64,000 bases of DNA from Chitinophagaceae bacterium (GCA_016719015.1 JADKAZ010000002.1:248001-312000); one strand, 5' to 3'. Shown: positions 34,748 through 44,013, counted from the first letter of the stretch. Program-made: numbers and translations. The notes: a model not told the origin generated them from the letters alone.

Positions 34748-36457
34748 TTAATTAGTGTTGAGAGTATCAACTTTTACCCTTTTGTTTGCAGGTTCTGCAG
34801 CTGTAAACATTTTTTTTACAAGTTCGCTATCATGCTGGTAAATATCATCTCTGAAGTTAAGTTGCCCGTCATTATCCACCCAGGCTGTGTAATATATAAT
34901 AAATACAGGAACCGGATCTTTTAGTTTTACTCCTTTCTCAGTTGTCTGGTTCATAGCTGATACAATTTTTTCTGTATTCCATTCAGGATCATTCCGTAAT
35001 AACCATTCCGCCATTTTTTGTGGTTCACTCAATCTTATACATCCATGACTAAAAGCTCTTTTATCCTGCCCGAATAAGCTTTTGGAAGGAGTATCATGAA
35101 AATACATGTTGAAGCTATTGGGGAAAATGAATTTTACTTTGCCTAATGCATTACCTGGACCTGGCTTCTGACGAATATTACCACCAATTTTCTCCATGTT
35201 TTTATTGGCCAGGTAATTCGGATTTCTTGCTATTGCCGGCAAGATTTCATTCTTAATAATACTTTGCGGCACATTCCAGTAGGGGCTGAAGTATATCTGG
35301 TTGAGGTCGCCATTAAACATCATGGTGTTATTGCCAACTTTCCCTACCACTACTACCATGTCAAAGACAGTTTTATTCCCATCATACACATGGAGCATAA
35401 ATTCAGGGAGATTTACAATTATAAGATTACCTACAGGCTTTTGTGGCAGCCACCGCATCCTATCCATGTTGAGAAGAATTTGTTTTAATCGTTCCGATGC
35501 AAAAACATTCATGTCTTTTATAAGAGAGGCTGTTATCACACCGTCTTGTTTATAGCCATGTCTTTTTTGAAATGTTTTTACAGCCAGTTCCAGTGTGTCT
35601 GTGAAAATGGCAGTACTATCATTGCCGGGCATATCCTGTGAAAGTTGTAATCTTTTTTTAATTGAAGGGATTGAAGCTTGTGTTTCTCCTTTCTTTATTG
35701 TTTTCGTAGTTGGGATGACAGGCCATCCTCCTGCCTTAGTGATGTCAAGATATAGTTGTAAGTTTTTTTTCAATCCAGCATACATATCGTTTACTTGTTC
35801 ATAATATTTATCGTCGCTGTGCTTTTTGTTCAGTAACGAATCGGCCATAATGACGGGGTCTATTTTTTTAATGGGCACAAACTTTTCCTGTTCTTTTCTT
35901 TTTACATAACCTTTCTCGTAGGTGCTGTTTATAAAGCGGATAAAATGTTCTGTGAATCCAAATTCTGTATTCAGGATCATTGTGTCTTTGGTAGTAGCCG
36001 ACATTTTTTCCATATTCAGGTATTTCTCAGCCTGTTTATAAAAAACCGAGTTGACAAGGCTTGTGTCCTTAAGATGGGTTACTGCATAGTCGTATTGGTT
36101 CCAGAAAAACCTGCTTTGTTCAGTTAAGCCTTTAGTCGAGAACCAGGCATATTGATAGTTTCTCGCATTATAAAAACTACGGATCCGGCCTGCAATTTTT
36201 TTGTCTGATAGTTGCCGGTTAGCAATGTAGCTTTCCATGGCCAGGCTATCCAGAAACATGTCATTGTAGGCGTTCTCACTGGTTACACTAAAATCCCTGT
36301 CAGTTACTTTTTTTGCCGGTACTGTCACATCAACCATGGCATCTACATCTTCCATTTCCGGGTCTTTTGTTGAAACTTCCTTTTCTTTTTTTGAAGTATT
36401 ACAGCCGGTAAATAGAATAATTGATGCAATAATGCAGAGAATATTCATTTTTTTCAT
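34748..36457 (-). CDS. L,D-transpeptidase (YcbB/LdtD-like), lipoprotein
   Basis: A peptidoglycan-modifying enzyme. I choose the ATG at 36457 (MKKMNILCIIASIILFTGC), which gives a lipoprotein signal; a frame opening at 36529 adds 24 residues without a signal. Order: Asp/Glu-rich linker, scaffold domain (about 50-250), PG_binding_1 domain (near IPSIKKRLQL...AVKTFQKRHGYKQDG) and the YkuD catalytic domain with the signature FSHGCIRLSEP (nucleophile Cys). This is the LdtD/YcbB arrangement that forms 3-3 crosslinks. The signal suggests anchoring in a membrane facing the periplasm. A strong terminator follows. Confidence 0.92.
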   Translation of the reverse strand: MKKMNILCIIASIILFTGCNTSKKEKEVSTKDPEMEDVDAMVDVTVPAKKVTDRDFSVTSENAYNDMFLDSLAMESYIANRQLSDKKIAGRIRSFYNARNYQYAWFSTKGLTEQSRFFWNQYDYAVTHLKDTSLVNSVFYKQAEKYLNMEKMSATTKDTMILNTEFGFTEHFIRFINSTYEKGYVKRKEQEKFVPIKKIDPVIMADSLLNKKHSDDKYYEQVNDMYAGLKKNLQLYLDITKAGGWPVIPTTKTIKKGETQASIPSIKKRLQLSQDMPGNDSTAIFTDTLELAVKTFQKRHGYKQDGVITASLIKDMNVFASERLKQILLNMDRMRWLPQKPVGNLIIVNLPEFMLHVYDGNKTVFDMVVVVGKVGNNTMMFNGDLNQIYFSPYWNVPQSIIKNEILPAIARNPNYLANKNMEKIGGNIRQKPGPGNALGKVKFIFPNSFNMYFHDTPSKSLFGQDKRAFSHGCIRLSEPQKMAEWLLRNDPEWNTEKIVSAMNQTTEKGVKLKDPVPVFIIYYTAWVDNDGQLNFRDDIYQHDSELVKKMFTAAEPANKRVKVDTLNTN

Positions 36458-36557
36458 ATCAGCTTTTATGTTTTTATTATCACAAAGTAAAATACAATTT
36501 GTATAAGAATTGAGTAATTGGTTTACCATTTTTTTTACAATGCAGGGGAGGAGTTGG

Positions 36558-37322
36558 CTAAAACAATGACCGCATTATCTGAAAATTACCCGGGTCTAAT
36601 AATAGTCTGCAGGGTTTACCATTTTCATCATACCCGATATAAGTGGCATAACAGGGATTAAAAAATGTTGAAACTGCTGCCAGGTTATGTTTGTCGAAGG
36701 AATGGATAAATGCTTTATTTGTCTTTTTCTGAAACTTGTTCACAAATACTTCACCCCATTCAAGGTGAGATTTTTTTATAAAATCTTTATTTGCAACAGA
36801 ATCCACTATCACCGTTGATTGCATGCCCATATCACCCATAAAAACACACCTGATACGGCTGATACTATCAGAAGGTTCTCTGAAGTAATCTCCAGGCTTT
36901 AGTGCATAAGCCCATCTTTTTACTGGTTTGTTTGAAAATAAAACTCTGGTATAGGCCACATATTCATATTCACCCGGTTCGCCTTTAACAATGGACAATT
37001 GGACCGGAAATTCACCTTTGGGAAATGTTTCAGTAAAAGGAAATATGTGATGCATATCACTGGCATCGCAAGCTATCAGTCTTCCGCTTTCTACTTTTAA
37101 TTTTCCAAGCTCTATAGTATAAAACCGGGCATAAAGCGTAGGCTCTTCAAAATTCGGGTCATTCAGGAAGGCATTTTCAAAAACTAATGGTCTTGCCGTG
37201 GCCGTTGGTATAGTATCATGCACACTCGCCAGGGAAAATAATGGTTTTGAAAAAACAGTAAGGGATATAGCAAAGACAAATAGAAAAAAGCTGATTTTTT
37301 TCATTTTAGTATAATATTTCAT
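36558..37322 (-). CDS. DUF4241 protein, exported
   Basis: The 254-residue protein has a signal peptide (after MKYYTKMKKISFFLFVFAISLTVFS; an internal ATG at codon 7 is a possible start). The DUF4241 pattern is visible: ELGKLKVESGRLIACDA, TFPKGEFPVQLSIVKG, then VKRWAYALKPGD, and near the end NPCYATYIGYDENGKP. The function of DUF4241 is not known. It lies 125 bases downstream of the phosphopantetheinyl transferase on the same strand but has no obvious link to that operon. Confidence 0.7.
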   Translation of the reverse strand: MKYYTKMKKISFFLFVFAISLTVFSKPLFSLASVHDTIPTATARPLVFENAFLNDPNFEEPTLYARFYTIELGKLKVESGRLIACDASDMHHIFPFTETFPKGEFPVQLSIVKGEPGEYEYVAYTRVLFSNKPVKRWAYALKPGDYFREPSDSISRIRCVFMGDMGMQSTVIVDSVANKDFIKKSHLEWGEVFVNKFQKKTNKAFIHSFDKHNLAAVSTFFNPCYATYIGYDENGKPCRLLLDPGNFQIMRSLF

Positions 37323-37447
37323 AAAGGTAAGGAAGCATTATTATTAGCCCAACCTGCTACCCGTAAGTTAACGTGGAAATGGATGATTACAAGTTTGGAT
37401 TGAAAATCAGTTTATTTGCCTCATCAGCCGATATTTTTCCCATTCCA

Positions 37448-38029
37448 TTAATTGATGGTAAATGCTCCGAAATATCCATGATGCGTAATGGATACGGGAA
37501 TAGCCAATTGTTCTCTTTTAATATGAATGAACGGGATGCCGTTTGTATTCTTTTTTATAGAAAGTTGTTTTATTCCCTGCTGGGTAATAGCTGCATAATT
37601 ATTGATTATTTTTTGATACATTAACTCTTGCTGCTTTTTATAGTCGTCAGTAATATAACTAAAAAGAAATTCAACGAGAGGTGCAGTATCAGACGTAGCA
37701 CATTTTGCTGAAGTATAAATATAAGCATCTGTGATTTGGCTTGTAGTATGAAAAGCTCTTTCATTAATTGTTGCAGTACCGATACAGCCCGGCAGCAGTA
37801 TGCAATTGATTTTTTTGGGGGCAAAAAATCGTCCGCCAAATTGCCGGGTATATGCTTTGTAGACACTTTCTTTTATACTCCATAATGTCCAGACCATTTT
37901 TTCTGGTTCAACAGATTCTTTGATATAACTACATTCCCGTGAGGTGAAAATTTTTTGCAGGAAACCTGTCCGCCGCCAGTTACTTTCCTGAGCTGCGGCT
38001 TTTATATCTATAATATCATTACCCCTCAC
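37448..38029 (-). CDS. 4'-phosphopantetheinyl transferase superfamily protein
   Basis: The 193-residue AcpS/Sfp-type enzyme has GNDIIDIK at residues 3-10 and WSIKESVYKA at residues 50-59, the two magnesium/CoA-binding signatures of the superfamily. It would load the phosphopantetheine arm onto a carrier protein. Its start overlaps the stop of the ACP gene by 4 bases, so its natural substrate is very likely that ACP. It is the last gene of the type III PKS/fatty-acid operon. Confidence 0.85.
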   Translation of the reverse strand: MRGNDIIDIKAAAQESNWRRTGFLQKIFTSRECSYIKESVEPEKMVWTLWSIKESVYKAYTRQFGGRFFAPKKINCILLPGCIGTATINERAFHTTSQITDAYIYTSAKCATSDTAPLVEFLFSYITDDYKKQQELMYQKIINNYAAITQQGIKQLSIKKNTNGIPFIHIKREQLAIPVSITHHGYFGAFTIN

Positions 38030-38280
38030 TTTCCACTTAGTTTAGCTGTTATTATTTCCATGGCTGCTTTTACGGTGAGCATTTTCTCCATCGATTCGTT
38101 ATCAATAATAATGTCATACGCCGTTTCTATGTCTAAAATAACATCTACCAGGTTAGCAGAATTTATTTTAAGGTCAGTTAGAAAATCAGTTTCTTCTGTC
38201 AGGGCCGCCAAGCCTTCTTCATTCCGTACATAGGGTTTTACTATTTCCTTAAGTGACGTTATTAATTGTTCTTTATTCAT
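38026..38280 (-). CDS. Acyl carrier protein
   Basis: This 84-residue, acidic, four-helix carrier has the phosphopantetheine-attachment serine as Ser41 in KINSANLVDVILDIE, a variant of the usual DSL context (DSL replaced by NSA). Its start overlaps the ketosynthase stop by 4 bases, and its stop overlaps the transferase start, so translation is coupled. It is distinct from housekeeping AcpP and probably carries the growing acyl chain of the type III PKS pathway. Confidence 0.88.
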   Translation of the reverse strand: MNKEQLITSLKEIVKPYVRNEEGLAALTEETDFLTDLKINSANLVDVILDIETAYDIIIDNESMEKMLTVKAAMEIITAKLSGK

Positions 38281-39551
38281 AAGGTATATTTTCTGAAAAT
38301 GATACAGGCATTTACATCCCCAAAACCAAAACTGGCTTTGGCAATAGTTTGCAACTTATCGTTGATGATGATTTTTTGTGGTATTTTATCAGTCGAAATT
38401 ATGGAGGCAATCTCAGGATGTACATCTTCACAGTTAATGGAAGGGAAAATAAAACCTTCATTCAACCCTAATATGGCAGCAACACTTTCAATGGTTCCGG
38501 CAGCACCCAGGCAATGCCCAATCATTGATTTCAGCGAATGTATGTATGGAAAATTCTCGCCTTTTCTATTAAGAGCGGTAGCCCAGTTTTTCACTTCTGT
38601 TGCATCTTTTATAGTAGCGGTTAAATGTCCATTGATAAGATCTATTTCATTGGCATTAATACCTGCATTTTCAATTGCCTGTTGGATGCAACGTTGTACG
38701 GCAAAAGAGTTAGGGGCCGTCATACTTCCATCCCCCCGCTGACCACCTGCGTTAATCGCACCACCAAGCACTTCTCCATAAATTTTTGCATTTCTCTCCA
38801 GGGCACTTGATAGGGACTCCAGCAATAATGCACCGGCGCCGCTCCCTGGAACAAATCCGCTGGCCGTTACACTCATTGGACGAGAAGCTTTCTCTGGTGA
38901 TTCGTTATGTTTATAAGTAATGACCCGTAATGCATCAAAACCGCCCCAGAGGTAAGGCCCATGATCGCTGCAACTACCAACCAACATTCTTCTTGCTTTT
39001 CCTGATTGTATCCGTTCAAAGCCCATCAATATTGCTTCTGTTCCAGTACTGCAGGCAGAGGAGTTTGTAGTTACCAAATTTCCCAGTCCAAGGATACCAC
39101 CTAAGTAAGCACTAATACCACTGGCCATTGTTTGCAATACCGCGGTGCTGCCCAGTGTTCTTACATTGCCAGCATCTAATTTATAAATAGCTTCTCTGAA
39201 CTTGTCTACACCCGAAACAGCCGTACCAAAAACTGTTCCACTATCCCAATCAGGCGTAGTGGTAGTATTGATTGACAGGCCTGCATCTTTCCAGGCATCC
39301 ATACCGGCAATACAGCCATAAAGAATACCAGAGCTATTGAAATTTTTCAATTGAAGTGGTGTGAGATACTGCTTTTTTAATTCTTCCGGTACTACAGGGA
39401 TGCCTCCAATACGACAGGAAAAATTCAAATCTTCAAGTTCTTTGCAATAGCGGATACCGGATACACCATTCTTTATAGCGGTTGTAAAATTGTCAATACC
39501 AACGCCATTGGGTGCTGCCACTCCAAGCCCTGTAATAACTACCCGGGTCAT
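38277..39551 (-). CDS. Beta-ketoacyl-ACP synthase (FabF/KAS II-like)
   Basis: The 424-residue condensing enzyme starts at ATG 39551 (MTRVVITGLGVAAPNG), overlapping the dehydratase stop in a TAATG; an upstream start at 39593 is unlikely. The catalytic set is Cys167 in SSACSTGTEA, His309 in NGHLTAT, Lys341 and His346 in SLKSMIGHCLGAAG. NGHLTAT differs from the usual NAHGTST. The active cysteine is present, so it is a working ketosynthase rather than a chain-length factor. It elongates acyl-ACP with malonyl units. Confidence 0.92.
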   Translation of the reverse strand: MTRVVITGLGVAAPNGVGIDNFTTAIKNGVSGIRYCKELEDLNFSCRIGGIPVVPEELKKQYLTPLQLKNFNSSGILYGCIAGMDAWKDAGLSINTTTTPDWDSGTVFGTAVSGVDKFREAIYKLDAGNVRTLGSTAVLQTMASGISAYLGGILGLGNLVTTNSSACSTGTEAILMGFERIQSGKARRMLVGSCSDHGPYLWGGFDALRVITYKHNESPEKASRPMSVTASGFVPGSGAGALLLESLSSALERNAKIYGEVLGGAINAGGQRGDGSMTAPNSFAVQRCIQQAIENAGINANEIDLINGHLTATIKDATEVKNWATALNRKGENFPYIHSLKSMIGHCLGAAGTIESVAAILGLNEGFIFPSINCEDVHPEIASIISTDKIPQKIIINDKLQTIAKASFGFGDVNACIIFRKYTL

Positions 39552-39994
39552 TATTTCCTGTTTTTTATAAATCCAGCTATAGTTCCGCTGCAAATAAGTT
39601 TGCCTTCACTGTTTCTCATCTCTACTTTACATTTTAGTTTGCTAAAACGGAAATATTCCTTTTGGGAGGTGACTGTTACTTTTTCACCGGGAAAGACCGG
39701 TGCAAAAAAAGTAGTTTCATAAGAAGTCAATGCAATATCAGGCAGACCTTTTAATACTATTTCTTCCCGTAGCAGATATATACCTAAACAAACGGCACCA
39801 ATTTGTCCCATTGTTTCTGTCAGTATGACTCCGGGGGTGATGGGGGAGTTTTTAAAATGCCCCTCATAAAAAAATTCGGAGGGCTTAAACGTATAACTGC
39901 CCGTCGCTCCGTTTTCTGTCACTTCTTCGAGTTCGTCTACAAAAAGAAAGGGCGGTGTGTAAGGCAATAATGCTACAATTTCTTTTAATGTCAT
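39551..39994 (-). CDS. 3-hydroxyacyl-ACP dehydratase, FabZ-like hotdog
   Basis: The 147-residue hotdog-fold protein has the FabZ pattern LPYTPPFLFVDELEEV and the catalytic His46/Glu60 pair with the expected 14-residue spacing (YEGHFKNSPITPGVILTETMGQ). It dehydrates 3-hydroxyacyl-ACP to the enoyl form. It lies 3 bases after the reductase stop and overlaps the ketosynthase start by 1 base. Length is normal for FabZ. Confidence 0.88.
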   Translation of the reverse strand: MTLKEIVALLPYTPPFLFVDELEEVTENGATGSYTFKPSEFFYEGHFKNSPITPGVILTETMGQIGAVCLGIYLLREEIVLKGLPDIALTSYETTFFAPVFPGEKVTVTSQKEYFRFSKLKCKVEMRNSEGKLICSGTIAGFIKNRK

Positions 39995-39997
39995 AAT

Positions 39998-40795
39998 TTA
40001 ATTGATATGTTCTCCACCGTCTGCAATAATAATACTTCCATTGATCCAGGCGGCTTCATCCTTACATAAAAGATATACAACATTTGCGACATCTTCAGGA
40101 GTTGTAAGTCGTTTGGAAGGATTGCGGAGAAGTGTATGTTCTTTAATTTTTTCATGACCGGGAATCATCCTGAAAGATGATGTATCTGTAACACCAGCCT
40201 GTATGCAATTGGCTTTTATTCCTTGTGGGGCAAATTCCAATGCAATATTCCTGGTGATAGCTTCCAGTGCAGCTTTTGCGGCAGATACTGCGGCATAATT
40301 TTTAATTGCTTTTGTATTCCCTTCACTGGTAAAACTAATAACCCTTGCATCTTCTGCAAACAGCTTTTGTTCAAAAATTATTTTTGTCCAATCATATAAA
40401 CTAAAGGCCATTGCATCAGCCGTCAGGTGAAAATCATCATTGTGTAAAATAGCATCTCCTTCTGCAAGCATAGGTTTTAAATTGCCCTTTGCAATACTGT
40501 GAATGAGTGCCCTGATTTTTCCCTGTTCCCCCAATTGTTGACGAATAGTGGTAACAATCAGTTCCCTTTTGTTTGCTTGCAGCGCATCTTCATTAATCGT
40601 TAATACATCAACACCACAAGTCTTTATTACATCAAAATCTTTTTCAATTGCGGCTAAATCCGATTTTCTGTTTCGGTATACTATAATAATATTACAGCCA
40701 TGCTTTGCCAGCTTTATTGCAGCAGCTAATCCTAATCCGGAAGAGCCTCCCAGAATAAGTGCCCAATAATTTTTATCGCTAAACTCTTTTACCAT
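39998..40795 (-). CDS. SDR enoyl-ACP reductase-like protein (FabL type)
   Basis: The 265-residue short-chain dehydrogenase has nucleotide motif GGSSGLG (16-22) and Ser157. The catalytic pattern is Tyr167-x6-Lys174 (YAAVSAAK), spaced as in FabI/FabL enoyl-ACP reductases rather than the YxxxK of FabG. The segment AALEAITRNIALEFAPQGI also resembles FabL. This points to NADPH-dependent reduction of enoyl-ACP. Its first 7 bases overlap the end of the type III PKS gene. A ketoreductase is not encoded nearby and would have to come from elsewhere. Confidence 0.85.
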   Translation of the reverse strand: MVKEFSDKNYWALILGGSSGLGLAAAIKLAKHGCNIIIVYRNRKSDLAAIEKDFDVIKTCGVDVLTINEDALQANKRELIVTTIRQQLGEQGKIRALIHSIAKGNLKPMLAEGDAILHNDDFHLTADAMAFSLYDWTKIIFEQKLFAEDARVISFTSEGNTKAIKNYAAVSAAKAALEAITRNIALEFAPQGIKANCIQAGVTDTSSFRMIPGHEKIKEHTLLRNPSKRLTTPEDVANVVYLLCKDEAAWINGSIIIADGGEHIN

Positions 40796-41841
40796 TCCAA
40801 TAAAATGCTTTGTGCAGAAAAACCCGGGCCAAAACTAAGCATCAGCCCTTTATCACCCGCAGGAATTTTCTTTTCTAAAAACCGTTCGAGTACATACAAA
40901 ACGGTAACACTTGACATATTGCCAAATTGTTTCAGTATTTCACGGGTATCGTCGATATTCTTTCCTAAAGACCCGAATAATTCTTCCACAGTTTGTATAA
41001 TTTTTCTTCCACCGGGATGAAAAATCAAGTGATTGATTTCTTCTATGCTGGAATGATTCCTCTCAAGAAAAGGGTGAACGATTTTTGGAAAATGTTCTGC
41101 AATTGTTTCCGGAACTGTTTCATCCAGTATCATCTGCAGGCCGGTATCTGTAACTTTAAATCCCATCATCTGCTCAGCATTATAAAAATGATACATTTCT
41201 CCGGCAATAATCGAAGGGCCCTCATCTTCCGGGCAAGAGGAGAGGAGTATCGTTGCGGCACCATCTCCAAATATGGCTGCACTTACAATATTCGCCATAG
41301 AAAAATCAGTCAGCTGAAATGTGGCGGTAGGAGATTCCACAGCAACAACAGCCGCTCTTTTACCAGGATTCGCTTGCAGAAAATTTTTTGCATAAATCAT
41401 CCCGGAGATTCCGGCGGCACAACCCATTTCTGTTACAGGTAGTCGTACAATATCCTGTTTCATTTTTAGACTGTTAATGAGATAAGCATCAACAGAGGGT
41501 ATCATGATACCCGTACAGCTCACTGTTATGATATAATCAATGTCTTGTGCTTCCCAATTTGCTCTGACCAAAGCTTTTTGGAGGGATAATTCTGCCAGCT
41601 TTGTACATTCCCGTATGTATATCGTATTCTTTTTTTCAAATGTAGTGGCCATGAATACTTCATCCGGCTCCATGATAGAGTACCGCTTATCTACGCCTGC
41701 ATTTCCGAAAATTTTTAATGCCTTCCGGATAAACCGCTCATCCTGCCCTGCAAGCCATAATTCAACATACGGCAAAATGTCTGCAGTAAGCCGGGAGTAC
41801 GGGGGCAATTGTTTGGCAACCGCTTTTATTTTTACACTCAT
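40789..41841 (-). CDS. Type III polyketide synthase (chalcone/alkylresorcinol synthase family)
   Basis: The 350-residue homodimeric thiolase-fold enzyme has a visible catalytic triad: Cys141 in MGCAAGISG, His275 in IFHPGGRK and Asn308 in FGNMSSVTV. FGDGAATILLS and LSFGPGFSAQSILLEW near the C-terminus are family hallmarks. It condenses an acyl starter with malonyl-CoA units without a carrier protein on the extender. Adjacent fatty-acid genes suggest a long-chain or branched acyl starter, giving alkylresorcinols or pyrones. Its start codon lies directly after the predicted end of the methyltransferase. Confidence 0.93.
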   Translation of the reverse strand: MSVKIKAVAKQLPPYSRLTADILPYVELWLAGQDERFIRKALKIFGNAGVDKRYSIMEPDEVFMATTFEKKNTIYIRECTKLAELSLQKALVRANWEAQDIDYIITVSCTGIMIPSVDAYLINSLKMKQDIVRLPVTEMGCAAGISGMIYAKNFLQANPGKRAAVVAVESPTATFQLTDFSMANIVSAAIFGDGAATILLSSCPEDEGPSIIAGEMYHFYNAEQMMGFKVTDTGLQMILDETVPETIAEHFPKIVHPFLERNHSSIEEINHLIFHPGGRKIIQTVEELFGSLGKNIDDTREILKQFGNMSSVTVLYVLERFLEKKIPAGDKGLMLSFGPGFSAQSILLEW

Positions 41842-42547
41842 TTTTTTGTATTATCCATTGATAACGGAATGCCCATTTCCAGCCCACGGTGCTCACCGTG
41901 TTTTGTAATTTCTTTCCCATGTTAATAATTTCATTTTTTTTAAATGCCCTCAACACAGAGATTGCCCCATCTTTTCAAATCATCGGATTTGAAATAAAGA
42001 AAGAAATCAGTTTAAACAAGTAAAAAGCTCTCTTACTCCGGTGGAGATCGTTTATAATTACACCCTTATTTGCATTTTGAGTAATTACTTTCAGCAAATT
42101 ATCAATTTCTTCATTTTTGAAATGGTGAAGAAACAAGGTTGCAAGAGCTATGTCATAGTTTAACGAGGAAAATTCTTTCGCCAGTACATCCATTCGTGTA
42201 AAAGTAATCTCCGGGTAATTGGTTGATAGTTTCCCGGCATAATTTACTGTATACTCGTTAGCGTCTATGCCCGTTAATTTAAAAATATAGTTATGCTTCC
42301 TACCAAAATCAGCTACTCTGCGCAGCATATCTCCACCGCCACAGCCCAAATCAATAATTGAAATGGTGGCACCTGGCGGTTCATTTTTCAGCAGGTATTC
42401 TAGCCCGTCAATAGTTACTTTGTTACCACCTAATCGCCTGTTAATGGCATCCAGCTTGTCCAATGAATCCCGTAACATTTCTCCTTCCATCTGGAAATTA
42501 TCCATTAATTCATCTTCAGTGCTCCTGGTAGCAGTATTGATAAACAT
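41762..42547 (-). pseudogene. SAM-dependent methyltransferase with an in-frame TGA (disrupted)
   Basis: The frame from ATG 42547 gives 190 residues with SAM motif I DLGCGGGDML (Asp66-Gly72 region), then a TGA at 41975-41977. The same frame resumes without any shift: KDGAISVLRAFKKNEI...GWKWAFRYQWII, the usual C-terminus of polyketide-tailoring class I methyltransferases. One base change, CGA (Arg) to TGA, explains it. Past this end the frame runs 80 bases into the PKS gene; a stop exactly overlapping the PKS ATG would need one more A in the run at about 41842-41848. Either the gene is decaying or the base calls are wrong. The role would be O- or C-methylation of the polyketide. Confidence 0.8.
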
Positions 42548-42857
42548 TTTTATATTTTATTATCCAAAGAAATGAAAAACTTGATGCTGATTATCTCAAA
42601 TTATTTCTCAAAAAATAGTAAATACTATTAGTGGTAAATAATTACAAGCTAATTGGAGGGTTTAAGTCATACATTTTATATTCTATTTCCTCAAACCAGG
42701 TAATTTTTTCCCCGGCTTTATCATGTATTAAATTTATCCATACAAGCCAAAGAGTATCGATTTTTTATTTTTTATAAATGCTATTTTACTTTAGGGCTGA
42801 ATGATTTCACCACACTTTTTTGATTAAATATCCGGCAACTCTGTAGCAGGCGATTTC
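42548..42857. other. Intergenic region, 310 bases, no gene seen
   Basis: This AT-rich stretch lies between the FAD enzyme and the methyltransferase, both on the minus strand. I found no reading frame worth calling, no strong hairpin and no clear TAnnTTTG element. It may hold a secondary promoter for the PKS part of the operon, since it is the only sizeable gap between the FAD gene and the phosphopantetheinyl transferase gene. Confidence 0.5.
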
Positions 42858-43997
42858 TCATGCGGGGATTACGTTTATTGGTTTGCCATGTGTTTGCCGT
42901 ATAATAGCTGGTAATATTCCCGGAATATGTGTAATACCGTACATCACTATCTGTGCCAGATTGTCTTTACCAAAAAATGATTGTAAAACCCGTCCGGTTG
43001 CAATTCTCCTTTTAAATTCCTTATTCCATTTTATTGAATATATTGTTTCCAGTTCAGTTCTTGATTTTATTTCTTTGTTGAAATATTTTATAATAAGCTC
43101 TGATGCGATTTTAGCACTATGAATTGCGATAGCCATACCGTTACCCGAAAGAGGGTGGATCATACCAGCTGCATCACCGCACATTAATATATGTTCTTCC
43201 ACAGGCGATTTATTTAAAAATGAGATCTGGCTGATAGTTAAGGGTTGTTCGAATACAGGGACGGAATTTTCGAAAATTGATTTTAAATGTTTGTTTTTGT
43301 ATAATACCTCCTGTTTATAAGTTTCTATATTCTTATGCTGTTGAAAAGTTTTGTAGTTGGCTAGAAAGCAAACATTGATATTCCCATTTTCCACCTGGGA
43401 CACACCACAATAACCACCTTTGAAATTGTGCAGGGCTACCAGGTCTTCAGGAAAGTCTCCCTTAAGATGTGTTTTTACTCCGATAAATGGGGATTTGCTT
43501 TTAATAAAACTCCTGCCGAGGTTTATATCAAGTTTACTCCTTTTACCATAGGCCCCTATAACAATTTTAGCGGTCATTACTTTTCCTTCGTTTGTAGTTA
43601 CCCGGAAAAGGTCATTGGTAAAAATTACCTCAGTAACAGCGTCCTGTATAATAGTACAATTATTTTGCAGAGACTTTTGAAATAGAAAATGATCCAAAGT
43701 ATAGCGGCTGATTCCAAATCCTCCTGATGGAAGTTTGGTTTCAATCGTTTTTCCACGGGCAGTGCTAATTAATAGACGGTCAATTTTTTTTGCGCCCAAT
43801 GACATAGGGTCTGCATCAAGATGCTGAAGATAGGGCAACACTTCATTGGAAATGAATTCGCCACATACTTTATGTTTTGGGTACTCATTTTTTTCAACGA
43901 GAATAACGGATAAACCGGCCCGGGATAAGTGTATCGCATTGATAAGACCCGCTAAACCTCCGCCAATAATTAATATATCTGTTTCTTTTTTAATCAA
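42858..43997 (-). CDS. FAD-dependent monooxygenase/geranylgeranyl-reductase-like oxidoreductase
   Basis: The 379-residue group A flavoprotein has the Rossmann FAD motif IIGGGLAG (residues 10-17), HKVCGEFIS after the second strand, and GDAAGMIHPLSGNGMAIAIHSA near residue 290 (GD motif contacting the FAD ribityl). The family includes aromatic hydroxylases and isoprenoid reductases. With a type III PKS and a methyltransferase in the same cluster, the set resembles the Streptomyces srs-type trio, where the flavoprotein hydroxylates an alkylresorcinol to a quinone. It lies 16 bases after the DUF3095 gene. Confidence 0.85.
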   Translation of the reverse strand: MIKKETDILIIGGGLAGLINAIHLSRAGLSVILVEKNEYPKHKVCGEFISNEVLPYLQHLDADPMSLGAKKIDRLLISTARGKTIETKLPSGGFGISRYTLDHFLFQKSLQNNCTIIQDAVTEVIFTNDLFRVTTNEGKVMTAKIVIGAYGKRSKLDINLGRSFIKSKSPFIGVKTHLKGDFPEDLVALHNFKGGYCGVSQVENGNINVCFLANYKTFQQHKNIETYKQEVLYKNKHLKSIFENSVPVFEQPLTISQISFLNKSPVEEHILMCGDAAGMIHPLSGNGMAIAIHSAKIASELIIKYFNKEIKSRTELETIYSIKWNKEFKRRIATGRVLQSFFGKDNLAQIVMYGITHIPGILPAIIRQTHGKPINVIPA

Positions 43998-44013
43998 AAT
44001 TTGATTTACATTT

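Noticed and set aside
41975..41977. TGA in the methyltransferase as a selenocysteine or programmed readthrough codon
   Set aside because: The expected residue is Arg/Lys, not Cys; no insertion-element hairpin was seen just downstream; a simple substitution explains it.
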